DNA from: Acidobacteriota bacterium
Lineage (GTDB): Bacteria > Acidobacteriota > Thermoanaerobaculia > Gp7-AA8
Length of the DNA stretch: 64,000 bases
NCBI GenBank assembly: GCA_021781455.1
Contig: JAJXWV010000014.1
Span: 1 to 64,000 of the forward strand
Direction of reading: 5' to 3'
A program made the translations under genes and the position numbers. Positions within the stretch are counted from its first letter, which is position 1, and each line of letters begins with the position of its first letter. Positions 23,754-37,057 of the stretch are shown here, piece after piece. A model generated the notes under the pieces. That model was not told the origin of the DNA and made no database searches. It saw only the letters and a program-made list of their open reading frames with translations.

Positions 23754-24268
23754 TGCGACACGCGCTGCGCGGAAATGCAGCGGGCAACAGCGACGCGACC
23801 CGCACGCTGCGCGCTGGCGAGGCGCCTCATTCGTACGCGGCGCCCCCTCCATCCGCCTTCGGCACCTTCTCCTCCGCTGCGGCGGAGGAGAAGGGTCTCG
23901 ATATTTGAGACTCGGCTGAATTCTGGAGAAAGTGCGATTGACTGCGAGAAAGTGCGATTGACTCGGGAGATGCGCTTCAGTCCTTCCGCGACTTCAGAAA
24001 AGATCGGTTCAGACCGATCGACCTCTGCATGCGCCGTTCGCGTTTGCGCGTCCGCAACCCCGCGTGGAACATGACGACGAGAGTTGCGGACGCGCTGCTG
24101 CGCGTCCCTACTCGCACCGTCGACCGGCGGGCGGGGAACAGCTCAACTCGCGCTCCCGTTGTTCGACCCGTGCCCTTGCGGCATCATGTCAGTCGTCCGC
24201 AGCGGCGCGCGTCACACGGCCGGGCCGACGAAAGTGTGGAGAATTCCTCGGTCATTGGAGGGTCGACT
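23754..24268. other. Intergenic repeats before the aminotransferase gene
   Basis: About 500 bp without a supported gene. It contains a partial copy of the GC hairpin element (23850-23900, CCTTCTCCTCCGCTGCGGCGG), a direct repeat GAGAAAGTGCGATTGACT (about 23930-23965), and GAGAGTTGCGGACGCGCTGC (24080-24110), which recurs with one change at about 39968-39995. Confidence 0.6.
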
Positions 24269-25768
24269 GTGAAATGGGCGAGTCCTGAATGCCTGGCCGA
24301 GCTCGATCGCGCTCACACCCGATTCGCGGAGGCCTGGCCGCAGTGGGCCTCCACCGCCGCGCTCGACCAGCTTCGCGCGACCGAGTACGCCCGCCTCGAC
24401 CTCGGGCACCACATTTATCTCGATTACACGGGGGGCGGTCTTTACGCGGAGAGCCAGCTGAGCAGTCATTTCGCTCTTCTGGCCGCGAATGTCTTCGGGA
24501 ATCCACACTCGACGAACCCCAGCTCCGCGGCGATGACGGAACACGTGGAGAGCACGCGCCGGGCCGTGCTCGAGTACTTCAACGCGGATCCTTCCGAGTA
24601 CCTGGCCATCTTCACGCCTAACGCCAGCGGCGCGCTGAGGCTGGTCGGCGAGGCTTACCCGTTCGAGCAGGGCGACCGCTATCTGCTGACGTTCGACAAT
24701 CACAACTCCGTCAACGGCATCCGAGAGTTCGCCCGCACCCGCGGTGCGAGCATCGAGACCATGCCGGTTCACATGCCGGAGATGTGCATCGATCGCGCCG
24801 AGCTCACCGCCTCCCTCGTGCGAAGCGGAGGCGCGAAGCACAGGCTGCTCGCCTACCCCGCACAATCGAACTTCAGCGGCGTGCAGCACCCGCTGGAGAT
24901 CGTCGAGGAAGCGCACGCCGCCGGATGGGACGTGATCCTCGACGCCGCGGCGTTCGTCCCCACCAACCGGCTCGACCTTTCGACCTGCCAGCCGGACTTC
25001 GTCTCGCTTTCCTTCTACAAGATGTTCGGCTACCCGACCGGGGTCGGCTGCCTCCTCATGCGCAAGGCCATGCTCGCGAAGTTGCGCCGGCCGTGGTTTG
25101 CAGGTGGGACGATCCAGATCGCCTCGGTGCAGGCGGACGCGCACTATCTCGCGTCCGACGCCGCCGCGTTCGAGGACGGCACAGTCGATTACCTGAACCT
25201 GCCGGCCGTGGAGAGCGGGCTGCGCCACATCCGCAGCATCGGCATCGACGTCATTCACGAGCGCGTGCGGTGCCTCACCGGCTGGCTGCTCGAGGCTCTC
25301 GAAGGTCTGCGGCACAAGAACGGCGGCCCGGCCGTCGAGGTTCATGGGCCGGCGGATGTGAACCGGCGGGGCGGGACGATCGCCTTCAGCCTTCTCGATC
25401 CCGAGGGACGGATGCTCGACATCCGGCGCGTCCAGGAGCTCGCGACCGAGATGAACATCTCGCTGCGGACGGGGTGCTTCTGCAATCCCGGCGCGGGAGA
25501 GATCGCCTTTCGCCTGCAGAAGCACGAGATCGGCGAGTTCTTCAGCAGCGACGAGCCGCTGGCCTTCGAAGAGCTGCGCAGCCGCATCCGGACGAAGTTC
25601 GGCAAGGAGATCGGCGCGCTGCGCATCTCGGTCGGACTGGCGTCGAATTTCGCCGATGCCTACCGGCTCGTCGATTTCGTCCGCGCCTTCCTCGACCGCA
25701 CAGCCGGCGAAGTCGGGACGATCGACGTCGTAGCCGGGCAGGTGGGATGGATGCGGGACAGCGCCTGA
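24269..25768 (+). CDS. Class V aminotransferase-fold protein (cysteine desulfurase/MOCOS-like)
   Basis: 499 residues from the GTG at 24269, chosen because GGAGG lies 7 bp upstream; the frame is open further upstream but codes for repeat sequence. PLP-fold landmarks: HIYLDYTGGGLYAESQLSSH, IFTPNASGALRLVGEAYPF, WDVILDAAAFVPTNRLDLS, and the PLP-lysine segment VSLSFYKMFGYPTGVGCLLM. The late RTGCFCNPGAGEIAF holds the cysteine expected of desulfurases, and the length and layout resemble Moco sulfurase N-domains. It probably uses cysteine as sulfur donor or is a related lyase; substrate unproven. No operon partner. Confidence 0.8.
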   Translation: MKWASPECLAELDRAHTRFAEAWPQWASTAALDQLRATEYARLDLGHHIYLDYTGGGLYAESQLSSHFALLAANVFGNPHSTNPSSAAMTEHVESTRRAVLEYFNADPSEYLAIFTPNASGALRLVGEAYPFEQGDRYLLTFDNHNSVNGIREFARTRGASIETMPVHMPEMCIDRAELTASLVRSGGAKHRLLAYPAQSNFSGVQHPLEIVEEAHAAGWDVILDAAAFVPTNRLDLSTCQPDFVSLSFYKMFGYPTGVGCLLMRKAMLAKLRRPWFAGGTIQIASVQADAHYLASDAAAFEDGTVDYLNLPAVESGLRHIRSIGIDVIHERVRCLTGWLLEALEGLRHKNGGPAVEVHGPADVNRRGGTIAFSLLDPEGRMLDIRRVQELATEMNISLRTGCFCNPGAGEIAFRLQKHEIGEFFSSDEPLAFEELRSRIRTKFGKEIGALRISVGLASNFADAYRLVDFVRAFLDRTAGEVGTIDVVAGQVGWMRDSA

Positions 25769-25778
25769 AGCGGCGCGG

Positions 25779-25965
25779 TTCCTCGGTTCCTGGTTGCTGG
25801 TTCCTGGTTCCTCGGTTCCTGGTTCCTCGGTTCCTGGTTCCTCGGTTCCTGGTTCCTCGGTTCCTGGTTCCTCGGTTCCTGGTTCCTCGGGTTCCTGGTT
25901 CCTCGGGCTGATTCCGCACAGGCCGAACTCCGAGGAACCCGAGGAACCCGAGGAACCCGAGGAAC
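25779..25965. repeat. 15-bp tandem repeat followed by its inverted complement
   Basis: GGTTCCTGGTTCCTC repeats about seven to eight times from 25779 to 25908, then after a 15-20 bp spacer the complementary CGAGGAACC phrase repeats about four times up to 25965. The whole can form a long hairpin. It lies between convergent genes and may serve as a two-way terminator. Confidence 0.9.
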
Positions 25966-26033
25966 CCCGAGCAGTGCGAAACTCCTAAGTGCGGCTGCGC
26001 CGCCTGTGGCTTGTCAACCGCTCGTGGCGATGG

Positions 26034-26519
26034 TCACTTCCGGAAGATGGCGTTGCGATTGAGCTCGGCGCCCAGCTTGGCATCGCGGGTCAGGCGCTCG
26101 CCGACGCTGGCGCAGACGGCATCGCAGAGGGCGAAGACGCTGCGGTCGGTCATGAAGTAGTAGACGAGGTTGCCCTCGTGGCGGCGGCCGGCCAGTCCGG
26201 CGGCCTGGATGATCCGCAGGTGCTTGCTGACGTTGGACTGCGTGGCGCCGAGCGCGGTGACGAGCTCCCCGACCGATTTCTCGCCGTCCTGGAGCTCCTG
26301 GATCAGGCGCACGCGCAGCGGCTCGCCGAGGACGCGGAAGCGCTCGGCGACCTCGTCGACGGCGGCGGGGGAGAGCTTTGTGGGGCAGAGGGCGGGGGGG
26401 ACTTGCGGGGGGTCCTTCGCCGCGCTTCGCCGCTCCACCTCCCCACCTTCCCCGCGGCTGCGCCGGCTCAGGATGACACCCGCGCTCGGCCGCTCGGTCA
26501 TATCGTCTTCGTTTCGCAT
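26034..26519 (-). CDS. ArsR-family repressor with repeat-derived N-terminal insert
   Basis: 161 residues from the ATG at 26519. The winged-helix domain is KLSPAAVDEVAERFRVLGEP, LRVRLIQELQDGEKSVGELV, TALGATQSNVSKHLRIIQAA, with a C-terminal dimer helix. No ArsR CxC metal site is present, so it may sense redox or organic ligands. Residues about 13-37 (GVILSRRSRGEGGEVERRSA) are encoded by a copy of an interspersed repeat that is non-coding elsewhere. Divergent from the efflux operon, whose promoter it should repress. Confidence 0.85.
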   Translation of the reverse strand: MRNEDDMTERPSAGVILSRRSRGEGGEVERRSAAKDPPQVPPALCPTKLSPAAVDEVAERFRVLGEPLRVRLIQELQDGEKSVGELVTALGATQSNVSKHLRIIQAAGLAGRRHEGNLVYYFMTDRSVFALCDAVCASVGERLTRDAKLGAELNRNAIFRK

Positions 26520-26521
26520 GC

Positions 26522-26550
26522 TTGACAGTATAACCAAATACTCATATAGT
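26522..26550 (+). promoter_or_regulatory. Sigma-70 promoter of efflux operon
   Basis: TTGACA (26522-26527), a 17-bp spacer, and TATAGT (26545-26550), 29 bp before the DUF2892 ATG. The AT-rich spacer (AACCAAATACTCATATAGTT) is a likely ArsR operator. AAGGAG at 26564-26569 is the ribosome-binding site. Confidence 0.8.
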
Positions 26551-26578
26551 TCGCAAGTCAGACAAGGAGACACCATTC

Positions 26579-26803
26579 ATGAACGTCGAACGCTCCCTCC
26601 GCCTCATCGCCGGTTTGTTTGTCACCCTGGCCGCCTTCCTGGCCTGGACCGTCAGCCTCTGGTTCCTGGCCTTCATCGCCTTCGTCGGCCTCAATCTCGT
26701 GCAGTCCGCCTTCACCAACTGGTGCCCGATGATGGCCATCCTCCGCAAGCTCGGCGTCCGCGACGGACGACCGGCCGTACGCGCCACGGAGTCCGCGGCA
26801 TGA
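26579..26803 (+). CDS. DUF2892 inner-membrane protein (YgaP-like)
   Basis: 74 residues with two close hydrophobic helices (LIAGLFVTLAAFLAWTVSLW; FLAFIAFVGLNLVQSAF) and the family signature NWCPMMAILRKLG. DUF2892 proteins are small membrane proteins often fused or linked to rhodanese and ArsR systems; the cysteine in NWCP may be functional. First gene of the operon; its stop overlaps the TolC start. Confidence 0.85.
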   Translation: MNVERSLRLIAGLFVTLAAFLAWTVSLWFLAFIAFVGLNLVQSAFTNWCPMMAILRKLGVRDGRPAVRATESAA

Positions 26804-28134
26804 GGAAACTGCTCCTGATCGCGGCCGCCGGAGCGCTCTTCGCCTCCGCTTTGGCCGCCCAGACCCTCACTCTGCGCGACGCAGCGGCCGAGGCTCTGAA
26901 CCGCAATCCTCAGATGGCCGCAGCGGCCTCGGAGACCGACGCCGCGCGGGCCCGCCTCAATCAGGCTCGCGCCACCTGGTTGCCGATGGTCGACGCCAGC
27001 GCCAACTCCTCGCGCAGCAACAACCCGGTCTTCGTCTTCGCCTCGCTCCTCGAGCAGGGCCGGTTCGCGCCGCAGTATTTCGATCCGAATTTCCTGAACA
27101 ACCCGCCGATCTTCCGCAACGACCGGCTGACGCTGACCGTGAAGTACGCCTTCTTCGACCAGATGCGGCGCTACGACATGACCAAACAGGCCGGCTACGG
27201 CATCACCCGCGCGCGGACCGCGGCGGACGAGGCGCGGCAGCGGCTGCTCTCCGACGTGATCACCCGGTACTACGGCCTGACCGTGGCCGAACAGCGGCAG
27301 GCAGTGGCCGCCGAGGCAGTGCGCGCCGCGGAAGCGGCCGCAAAGGCCACGCGCGACAAGGCCGCGCAAGGTCTGGTCGTGGACTCCGACCGCCTGGCCG
27401 CCGAAGTGCAGCTCGCGCAGTTCCGGCAACAGGAGATCGAAGCCGCCGGCGATGCGGACGTCGCCCGCGCCGCGCTGGCCATGACGCTGCAGCGCCCGAT
27501 CACCGAACGGATCGCCATCGATCCCGCTCTTCCCGAGAAAACGTTCCCGCAGATGGACCTCAACGCCGCGACCGCCGAAGCGATTCGGAACCGCGGCGAA
27601 GTGGCGTCGGCACAGGCCGGGCGCGCCGCCGCGGAGCTCCAGCTTCGCACCGCGCGCGGCTCGCTCCTGCCCCGCCTGGACGGCTTCGCGTCGTGGGGCG
27701 CGAGCGGCTCGACCTTCAGCAACCGCAACTCCGATCACACCATGGGCCTCGTGGCCAGCATCGACATCTTCGACGGCGGCAAGTACGCGCGCATCGCGGA
27801 AGCGAGAGCCGGAGTGGAAGGCGCGAAAGCGATGGAGACGATGATGCGCGACAAGGTGGTGATGGAGACCGTCAGCGCCTGGCATCGCGTCAACGCCGCG
27901 CAGCAGCAGCTCGACGTGGCCCGCACGGCCGCCGAGCAGGCCGCGGCCGCCGCGCGCATCGTGCAGGACCGCTACGAGAACGGCCTGACCACGATCACCG
28001 AGGAGCTGCGCGCCCAGACCGCTCTGGTGGGGGCGCGCCTGGCGCTCCTCGCCGCACGACATCAATACATCACCGGCTACGCCGAACTACTTCGATCCAC
28101 CGGAGGTCTTCATGACATCGATCCTTTCCTTTGA
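26800..28134 (+). CDS. TolC-family outer-membrane efflux protein
   Basis: 444 residues from the ATG at 26800 (ATGA overlap). Signal peptide MRKLLLIAAAGALFASALAA, then two repeats of long coiled helices (LRDAAAEALNRNPQMAAAAS; ARLNQARATWLPMVDASANS; ANGLTTITEE-type motif, here YENGLTTITEELRAQTALVG). It forms the trimeric exit duct of the tripartite pump encoded just downstream. Overlaps the adaptor gene by 23 bp. Confidence 0.9.
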   Translation: MRKLLLIAAAGALFASALAAQTLTLRDAAAEALNRNPQMAAAASETDAARARLNQARATWLPMVDASANSSRSNNPVFVFASLLEQGRFAPQYFDPNFLNNPPIFRNDRLTLTVKYAFFDQMRRYDMTKQAGYGITRARTAADEARQRLLSDVITRYYGLTVAEQRQAVAAEAVRAAEAAAKATRDKAAQGLVVDSDRLAAEVQLAQFRQQEIEAAGDADVARAALAMTLQRPITERIAIDPALPEKTFPQMDLNAATAEAIRNRGEVASAQAGRAAAELQLRTARGSLLPRLDGFASWGASGSTFSNRNSDHTMGLVASIDIFDGGKYARIAEARAGVEGAKAMETMMRDKVVMETVSAWHRVNAAQQQLDVARTAAEQAAAAARIVQDRYENGLTTITEELRAQTALVGARLALLAARHQYITGYAELLRSTGGLHDIDPFL

Positions 28135-29403
28135 CCGGCGCGCCCTCGCGGCTGCAGCCATCCTCGTCGCCGCCTGCGGGCACGAGGCGACTCAATCAGC
28201 CCCGAAGACGGTCAACGCGCCGGTCGAGGTGATCCGCGAAGCCACGCTTCCGGAGACCCGCATCACCACGGGCACGGTCCGCTCGGTGACCGTCAGCCCG
28301 CTGGCCGCCAAGGTGATGGGCAACGTCACCCGCGTGCTCGTCTCCGAGGGTCAGCACGTGCGTGCCGGCGAGGTGCTCGTCGAGATCGACAATCGCGAAG
28401 GACGCGCGAAAACCGAACAGGCGGTGGCCGGGACGAATGAAGTCGCCCAGGCCATCGGCGGTGCGACCGCCGCAGTGACGGCGGCCGAGGCCAATGCCCA
28501 GCTGGCGGACGCGACGTTCAAGCGCTTCTCGGCGCTGCGCGAGCGCGGCTCGGTCAGCCCGCAGGAATTCGAAGAAGTGGCCGCACGAAAAGCGGGAGCC
28601 GACGCCCAGCTGGCGCAGGCGAAACGCGGCCGCGATGCTCTGCTGGCGCGCAAGTCGCAGGCCAGCGCCGGCCTCAGCGAGGCGGAGACATTCCTCAGCT
28701 ACTCGACCGTGCGCTCGCCGATCTCCGGCGTCGTCACGGCACGGATGATCGACCCGGGCGCGCAGGCCGCACCGGGCATGCCGCTGATCACGGTCGAAGA
28801 CGATTCGCACTACCGCGTCGAGACCACGGTCGACGAGCAGCTGGCCGGCAGCGTCCATGTCGGCGACACAGTCACGATCGACAACGGCGGCCAGCCCATC
28901 ACCGCGCGGGTGACGAATCTCGACCCGTCGGTCGACGCTGCCACGCGAAGCGCACTGGTGAAGATCAACCTGCCGCAGGGATCGGGACTTCGTTCCGGCG
29001 CCTTCGTGCGCGTCGCCTTCACGGTCGGATCGCGCCACGGCATCACCGTTCCGTCGACGGCCATTTCACGCCGCGGCGAGCTGACGAGCGTTTTCGTCGT
29101 CGACAACGACGGCCTCGCCCACATGCGCCTGGTCACCCTCGGCGATCCGCAGGGCCAGCGCGTGGAAGTGCTCTCGGGCATCGATGATGGCGAGACCATC
29201 GTGCCTTTGCCGGGAAGAGACGTTCGGGACGGGGTGAAGATCGTGACGACCCGAGCGGACATGCAAAGCACCCCTCATCCGGCCTTCGGCCACCTTCTCC
29301 CCGCTGCGGCGGGGAGAAGGGCAACCATTGAAGAGCAGCGCGCTGACGGCACTGGCCATGCCTCCCCCGCTCCGCTGGGGATGACAAAAGGCGGAGGGCT
29401 GTC

Positions 29404-29407
<4 letters not shown>
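28112..29407 (+). CDS. RND efflux periplasmic adaptor (MFP)
   Basis: 431 residues. Lipoprotein-type signal ([15 protein letters not shown], lipobox Cys), barrel-sandwich half-motifs ([42 protein letters not shown]), a helical hairpin between them and a beta-barrel with [17 protein letters not shown]. Links the RND pump to TolC. The last 45 or so residues ([18 protein letters not shown]) are encoded by an interspersed GC-hairpin repeat, yet the ATGA overlap with the pump gene is kept, so the tail is a recent in-frame gain. Confidence 0.9.
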
Positions 29408-32622
<3,215 letters not shown>

Positions 32623-32631
32623 GGAGAGCGT

Positions 32632-33513
32632 ATGACTGAGACCACGTTGAGCAGGATCATCGTCGGAACGGACTTCAACGAGCTGGCCGCGTCGGCCTTG
32701 CGTTTCGCCGGCGCCATCGCCGCGCGCTCAGGAGCCGAACTGACAGTCGTGTACGCCGACACGTTCGAGCCGCCTGCCGAGTTCACGGCATCCCAGGTGC
32801 GGCGGATCGCCGAGTCGATCGAACGCTCGCGCAGCCGGGCGCGGGAGCAGCTCGAGCGACACGTGGCGGATCACGTCGTCCACGGAGTGAAAACGAAAGT
32901 CGCCGTTCTGGAGGGCTCACCGGCGGCGGCCATCGCCAGAATCGCCGAGCGACAGGGTGCCGATTTCATCGCCCTCGGCACCCACGGCCGCGGCGGCGTG
33001 CAGCGCCTGATGGTCGGCTCGGTCGCCGAGACCGTGATGCGCGAAGCGCGCGTACCCGTGCTCACGGTGCGCTCCACGGCCACGCCCGGATCGATCCGCC
33101 GCGTACTCTGTCCCGTCAACGCCAGCGACATCTCCGTCATCGCCGTCGACCGTGCCGCGCAGATGGCCCGCGCCGTCGGTGCTGAGCTGACGCTGATCCA
33201 CGTTGCAAAGGCCGGCGATTGTCACCCGTTTGATATCGAAGCCCTCATTCCCCGCGACGTGCGAACCACGATCAAGAAGTGTGAAATCGAGCACGATGAT
33301 CCGGCGGCCGAAATTCTTGCCGCCGAGGAGCACGGCGAATACGACCTCATCGTCATCGGCGCGGAGCACAAGCTCGTCCGTGACATCACCATCTTCGGCA
33401 CCACCACGGCCGCCGTGACGCGGCACGCCCGCACGCCTGTGCTCACCGTGACGCGGCACGCCGCACGGGCGGAGGCCGCCCTTCCGATCGGAGCAGACCA
33501 CCATGTCGTGTGA
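32632..33513 (+). CDS. Tandem universal stress protein (UspA, two domains)
   Basis: 293 residues made of two USP domains. Domain 1 (LSRIIVGTDFNELAASALRF) ends in the ATP-binding-type IALGTHGRGGVQRLMVGSVA, EARVPVLTVRS. Domain 2 (IRRVLCPVNASDISVIAVDR) has the weaker IVIGAEHKLVRDITIFGTTT, HARTPVLTV. Domain 1 keeps the G-x2-G-x9-G nucleotide loop; domain 2 does not. Nine bases after the pump stop. Confidence 0.9.
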   Translation: MTETTLSRIIVGTDFNELAASALRFAGAIAARSGAELTVVYADTFEPPAEFTASQVRRIAESIERSRSRAREQLERHVADHVVHGVKTKVAVLEGSPAAAIARIAERQGADFIALGTHGRGGVQRLMVGSVAETVMREARVPVLTVRSTATPGSIRRVLCPVNASDISVIAVDRAAQMARAVGAELTLIHVAKAGDCHPFDIEALIPRDVRTTIKKCEIEHDDPAAEILAAEEHGEYDLIVIGAEHKLVRDITIFGTTTAAVTRHARTPVLTVTRHAARAEAALPIGADHHVV

Positions 33514-33697
33514 CTCGATTCCCGACGAGGTTTACCAGTGCGATTTCTGTCACTGCCAGTTCGAGCCGGGCGTCGCCGGCGTCGATGCGAGCGGTGAGCC
33601 GCGCTGTCCGCAGTGCGGCCTGTTCATGGCGCATCTGATCCCGCCCGAGGAAGTCGGCAATTCCGTCTTCATGCGCTGGGGCAGCGGCTTCGGGTGA
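33503..33697 (+). CDS. Zinc-ribbon protein
   Basis: 64 residues, 11 bp overlap with the USP gene. Two CxxC pairs (YQCDFCHCQFEPGVAG and PRCPQCGLFMAHLIPP) build a rubredoxin-like zinc ribbon. Probably a small metal-binding or redox-sensing partner of the operon. Confidence 0.75.
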   Translation: MSCDSIPDEVYQCDFCHCQFEPGVAGVDASGEPRCPQCGLFMAHLIPPEEVGNSVFMRWGSGFG

Positions 33698-33759
33698 GCA
33701 TGAACACGGGCCCGCAGGTGCGGGCGAGCATAGATTTGCATGACGAAGCGAGGTGAATC

Positions 33760-34419
33760 ATGACTCTGATCGGAGAGCGCGAGCGGGTGGAAATCCGCAA
33801 AATTCTCGGAACGATGAAGCACCCCGTGAAGCTGATCAACTTCACACAAACATTCGAGTGCGATACCTGCCTCGATACGCGTCAACTGCTCGAGGAGGTG
33901 GCGGGCCTGTCCGACAAGCTCACCCTCGAGGTGCTGAACTTCACGATCGATACGGCACGAGCGGCCGAATACAACGTCGACAAGGTGCCTGCGACGGTCA
34001 TCGAGGGCGACGGCAACCAGCGCATCCGCTTCTATGGTGTGCCGGGAGGCTACGAGTTCGCGTCGCTGCTCGACGCCATCGTCCTGGCGTCGCAGCGCGA
34101 GTCCGGCCTGGCGGCCGACGCGCGAGCGGCGGTCGCCCTGATCAACAAGCCGCTGCACCTGGAGGTGCTCGTCACGCCCACGTGACCGTACTGTCCCCGG
34201 GCGGTCCGCCTGGCATTTCAGATGGCACTCGAGAACCCGAACATCACCGCCGACGCCATCGAGATCAACGAATATCCGCATCTCGCGCAGCGCTACCGCG
34301 TCATGGGTGTTCCCAAGACCATGATCGACTCCCGGGAAGGCATCGAGGGGGCACTGCCGGAGAACGCCTTCGTCAACGCCGTCGTGCTGCAAGTCACGCA
34401 GCCGGGGCAGTCGTCGTAG
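33760..34419 (+). CDS. Protein disulfide oxidoreductase, candidate selenoprotein (UGA = Sec142)
   Basis: 219 residues when the UGA at 34183-34185 is read through. Two thioredoxin folds as in PDO/glutaredoxin-like proteins. Fold 1: KLINFTQTFECDTCLDTRQL with C34-D-T-C37. Fold 2: LEVLVTPT, then UGA, then PYCPRAVRLAFQMALENP and QRYRVMGVPKTMID with the cis-Pro loop. Relatives have CPYC here, so UGA sits precisely where the first catalytic Cys belongs and the frame stays conserved for 77 more codons. A hairpin with a GGU loop follows at the SECIS distance. Likely reduces disulfides or peroxides in the cytoplasm. Confidence 0.8.
34197..34213 (+). promoter_or_regulatory. Candidate bacterial SECIS hairpin
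   Basis: CCGGGC (34197-34202) pairs with GCCTGG (34208-34213), one G-U pair, around the loop GGTCC. The loop GGU starts 18 bases after the UGA; in E. coli fdhF the apical loop GGU lies 19-21 bases after its UGA. Fits the SelB-binding minihelix, though no covariation can be shown from one sequence. Confidence 0.65.
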
Positions 34420-34433
34420 AGCCGGGAGAAGCA

Positions 34434-35620
34434 TTGGAAGGAGCTCGCAAGACGCGCCGGCTGCTGGCGGGCCTGCTGACGATTGCACTGGCGCTGGCCG
34501 CCAGCACCATCGCCCTCGGCGTGGTGGCCAGCCGCGCGTTGCGGGAGCGCGAGTCGGCAGTGCGCGAGGGAGTGCTCCTGCGCCTTTCCCAGAATCTGGA
34601 GCAGGAGCTTCGCGCCGGCGGTCCTGACCGCGTCGACGCAATTCTCGGCGATTTCTTGCGCGCTCATTCGACCGAGCTCGAGTCGGTGCAGCTGCGGGCG
34701 CGATCGCGCGTGGTGGCCACCGCCGGTGCGGGCGGGGTCGGCGCCGTATCCGTCTCGCTCGCTCTTGGTCCTTCCTGGCGCTTCCTGGGCGGCATGGGCG
34801 GCGGGTACGGCCAGCAGGGTCGCCCGCCGTTCGAGCTCGTTCTCAACGCCAGGCCGGAGCTGGGCAGTACGCGAACCGTCGCCACTGCGGTGGCGATCGG
34901 CTCGGTGGTCGCGGGCCTCTGCCTGTTCGTATTCGCCGCGCTCGCCGCGGCGTCGCTGGCGCAGCGCGAACGAGTCGTTCTGGCCGAGGAGGAGCGCAAG
35001 AGGCTGGAGACGACAGCACTCGCCGGCGCCGGCCTGGCCCACCGCATTCGAAATCCGCTGGCAACGATCAAGGGGACAGCCCAGCTTCTGGAGGAGCAGC
35101 TCGGCGATGGCGCACGAGAGCGGGCCACGCGCATCGTCGATGCGGCAGGCCGCATCGAGCTGCTGGTCGACGATCTTCTTCGGTTCGCTCGTCCGGTGGA
35201 AGCGCATCCCGAGAGGCTGGATCTTTCCGCGATCGCCACGTCACTGGCGGCCAGAACCAGTGGAGTGAAGATGAAGGGCGACGAAGGAGTGTTCGCCTTT
35301 GCCGATCGCGAGCACGTCGAGAGTGCGGTGGAGGAGCTCGTTTCGAACGCTCGTTCGTTCGATGCAGGCGTGATCGAGCTCGACGTCCAGCGCCGCGGCG
35401 ATCGCGCTCTCGTCGAGATCAAAGACCGCGGCCCGGGCCTGCAGATCGGCACACCGGAAGCATTCCAGCCGTATGTCACGACCCGCTCCGACGGCACCGG
35501 CCTCGGCCTGCCGACCATCGCCGCCCTCATGCACGCGAACGGCGGCGAGGTACGCCTGAGCTCCCGCCCGGGCGGTGGAACCGTGGCCACGCTGGTCCTG
35601 GCAGTGCCGAAGGAGGAGTC

Positions 35621-35624
<4 letters not shown>
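34434..35624 (+). CDS. Sensor histidine kinase
   Basis: 396 residues from a TTG at 34434 (GGGAG at 34424-34428); no better start exists after the oxidoreductase stop. TM helices at about 10-32 and 148-174 enclose a periplasmic sensor of about 115 residues. HisKA motif LAGAGLAHRIRNPLATIKGT (His203), then N box EELVSNARSF, G1 IKDRGPGLQ, and G2 DGTGLGLPTI. Autophosphorylates and passes phosphate to the activator that starts 4 bp before its stop. Confidence 0.88.
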
Positions 35625-36892
<1,268 letters not shown>

Positions 36893-37057
36893 CTAGCGCC
36901 CTGCAGAGTGCAATCGGGCCACTGCAGGATCTTGCAGTCCGCGCCGCGCAGCCGCCGAGGCCAAACGCGCAAGTCGCTCTCGTCGTTGAACTTCCCGTCT
37001 TGTCCAGGCATGGCCTGCGGCCTGCGATGAGTGAGCTCGAACGCAAGGAGGCTTCAC

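Noticed and set aside
34183..34185. UGA read as the normal stop of a 141-aa oxidoreductase, with a separate 65-aa gene after it
   Set aside because: The downstream frame continues the same fold at the exact Cys position and carries a SECIS-like hairpin; a separate gene would start mid-domain without a ribosome-binding site.
33753..34433. Upstream extension of the histidine kinase to 33753
   Set aside because: This part is an out-of-frame reading of the oxidoreductase gene; kinase sequence begins near the TTG at 34434.
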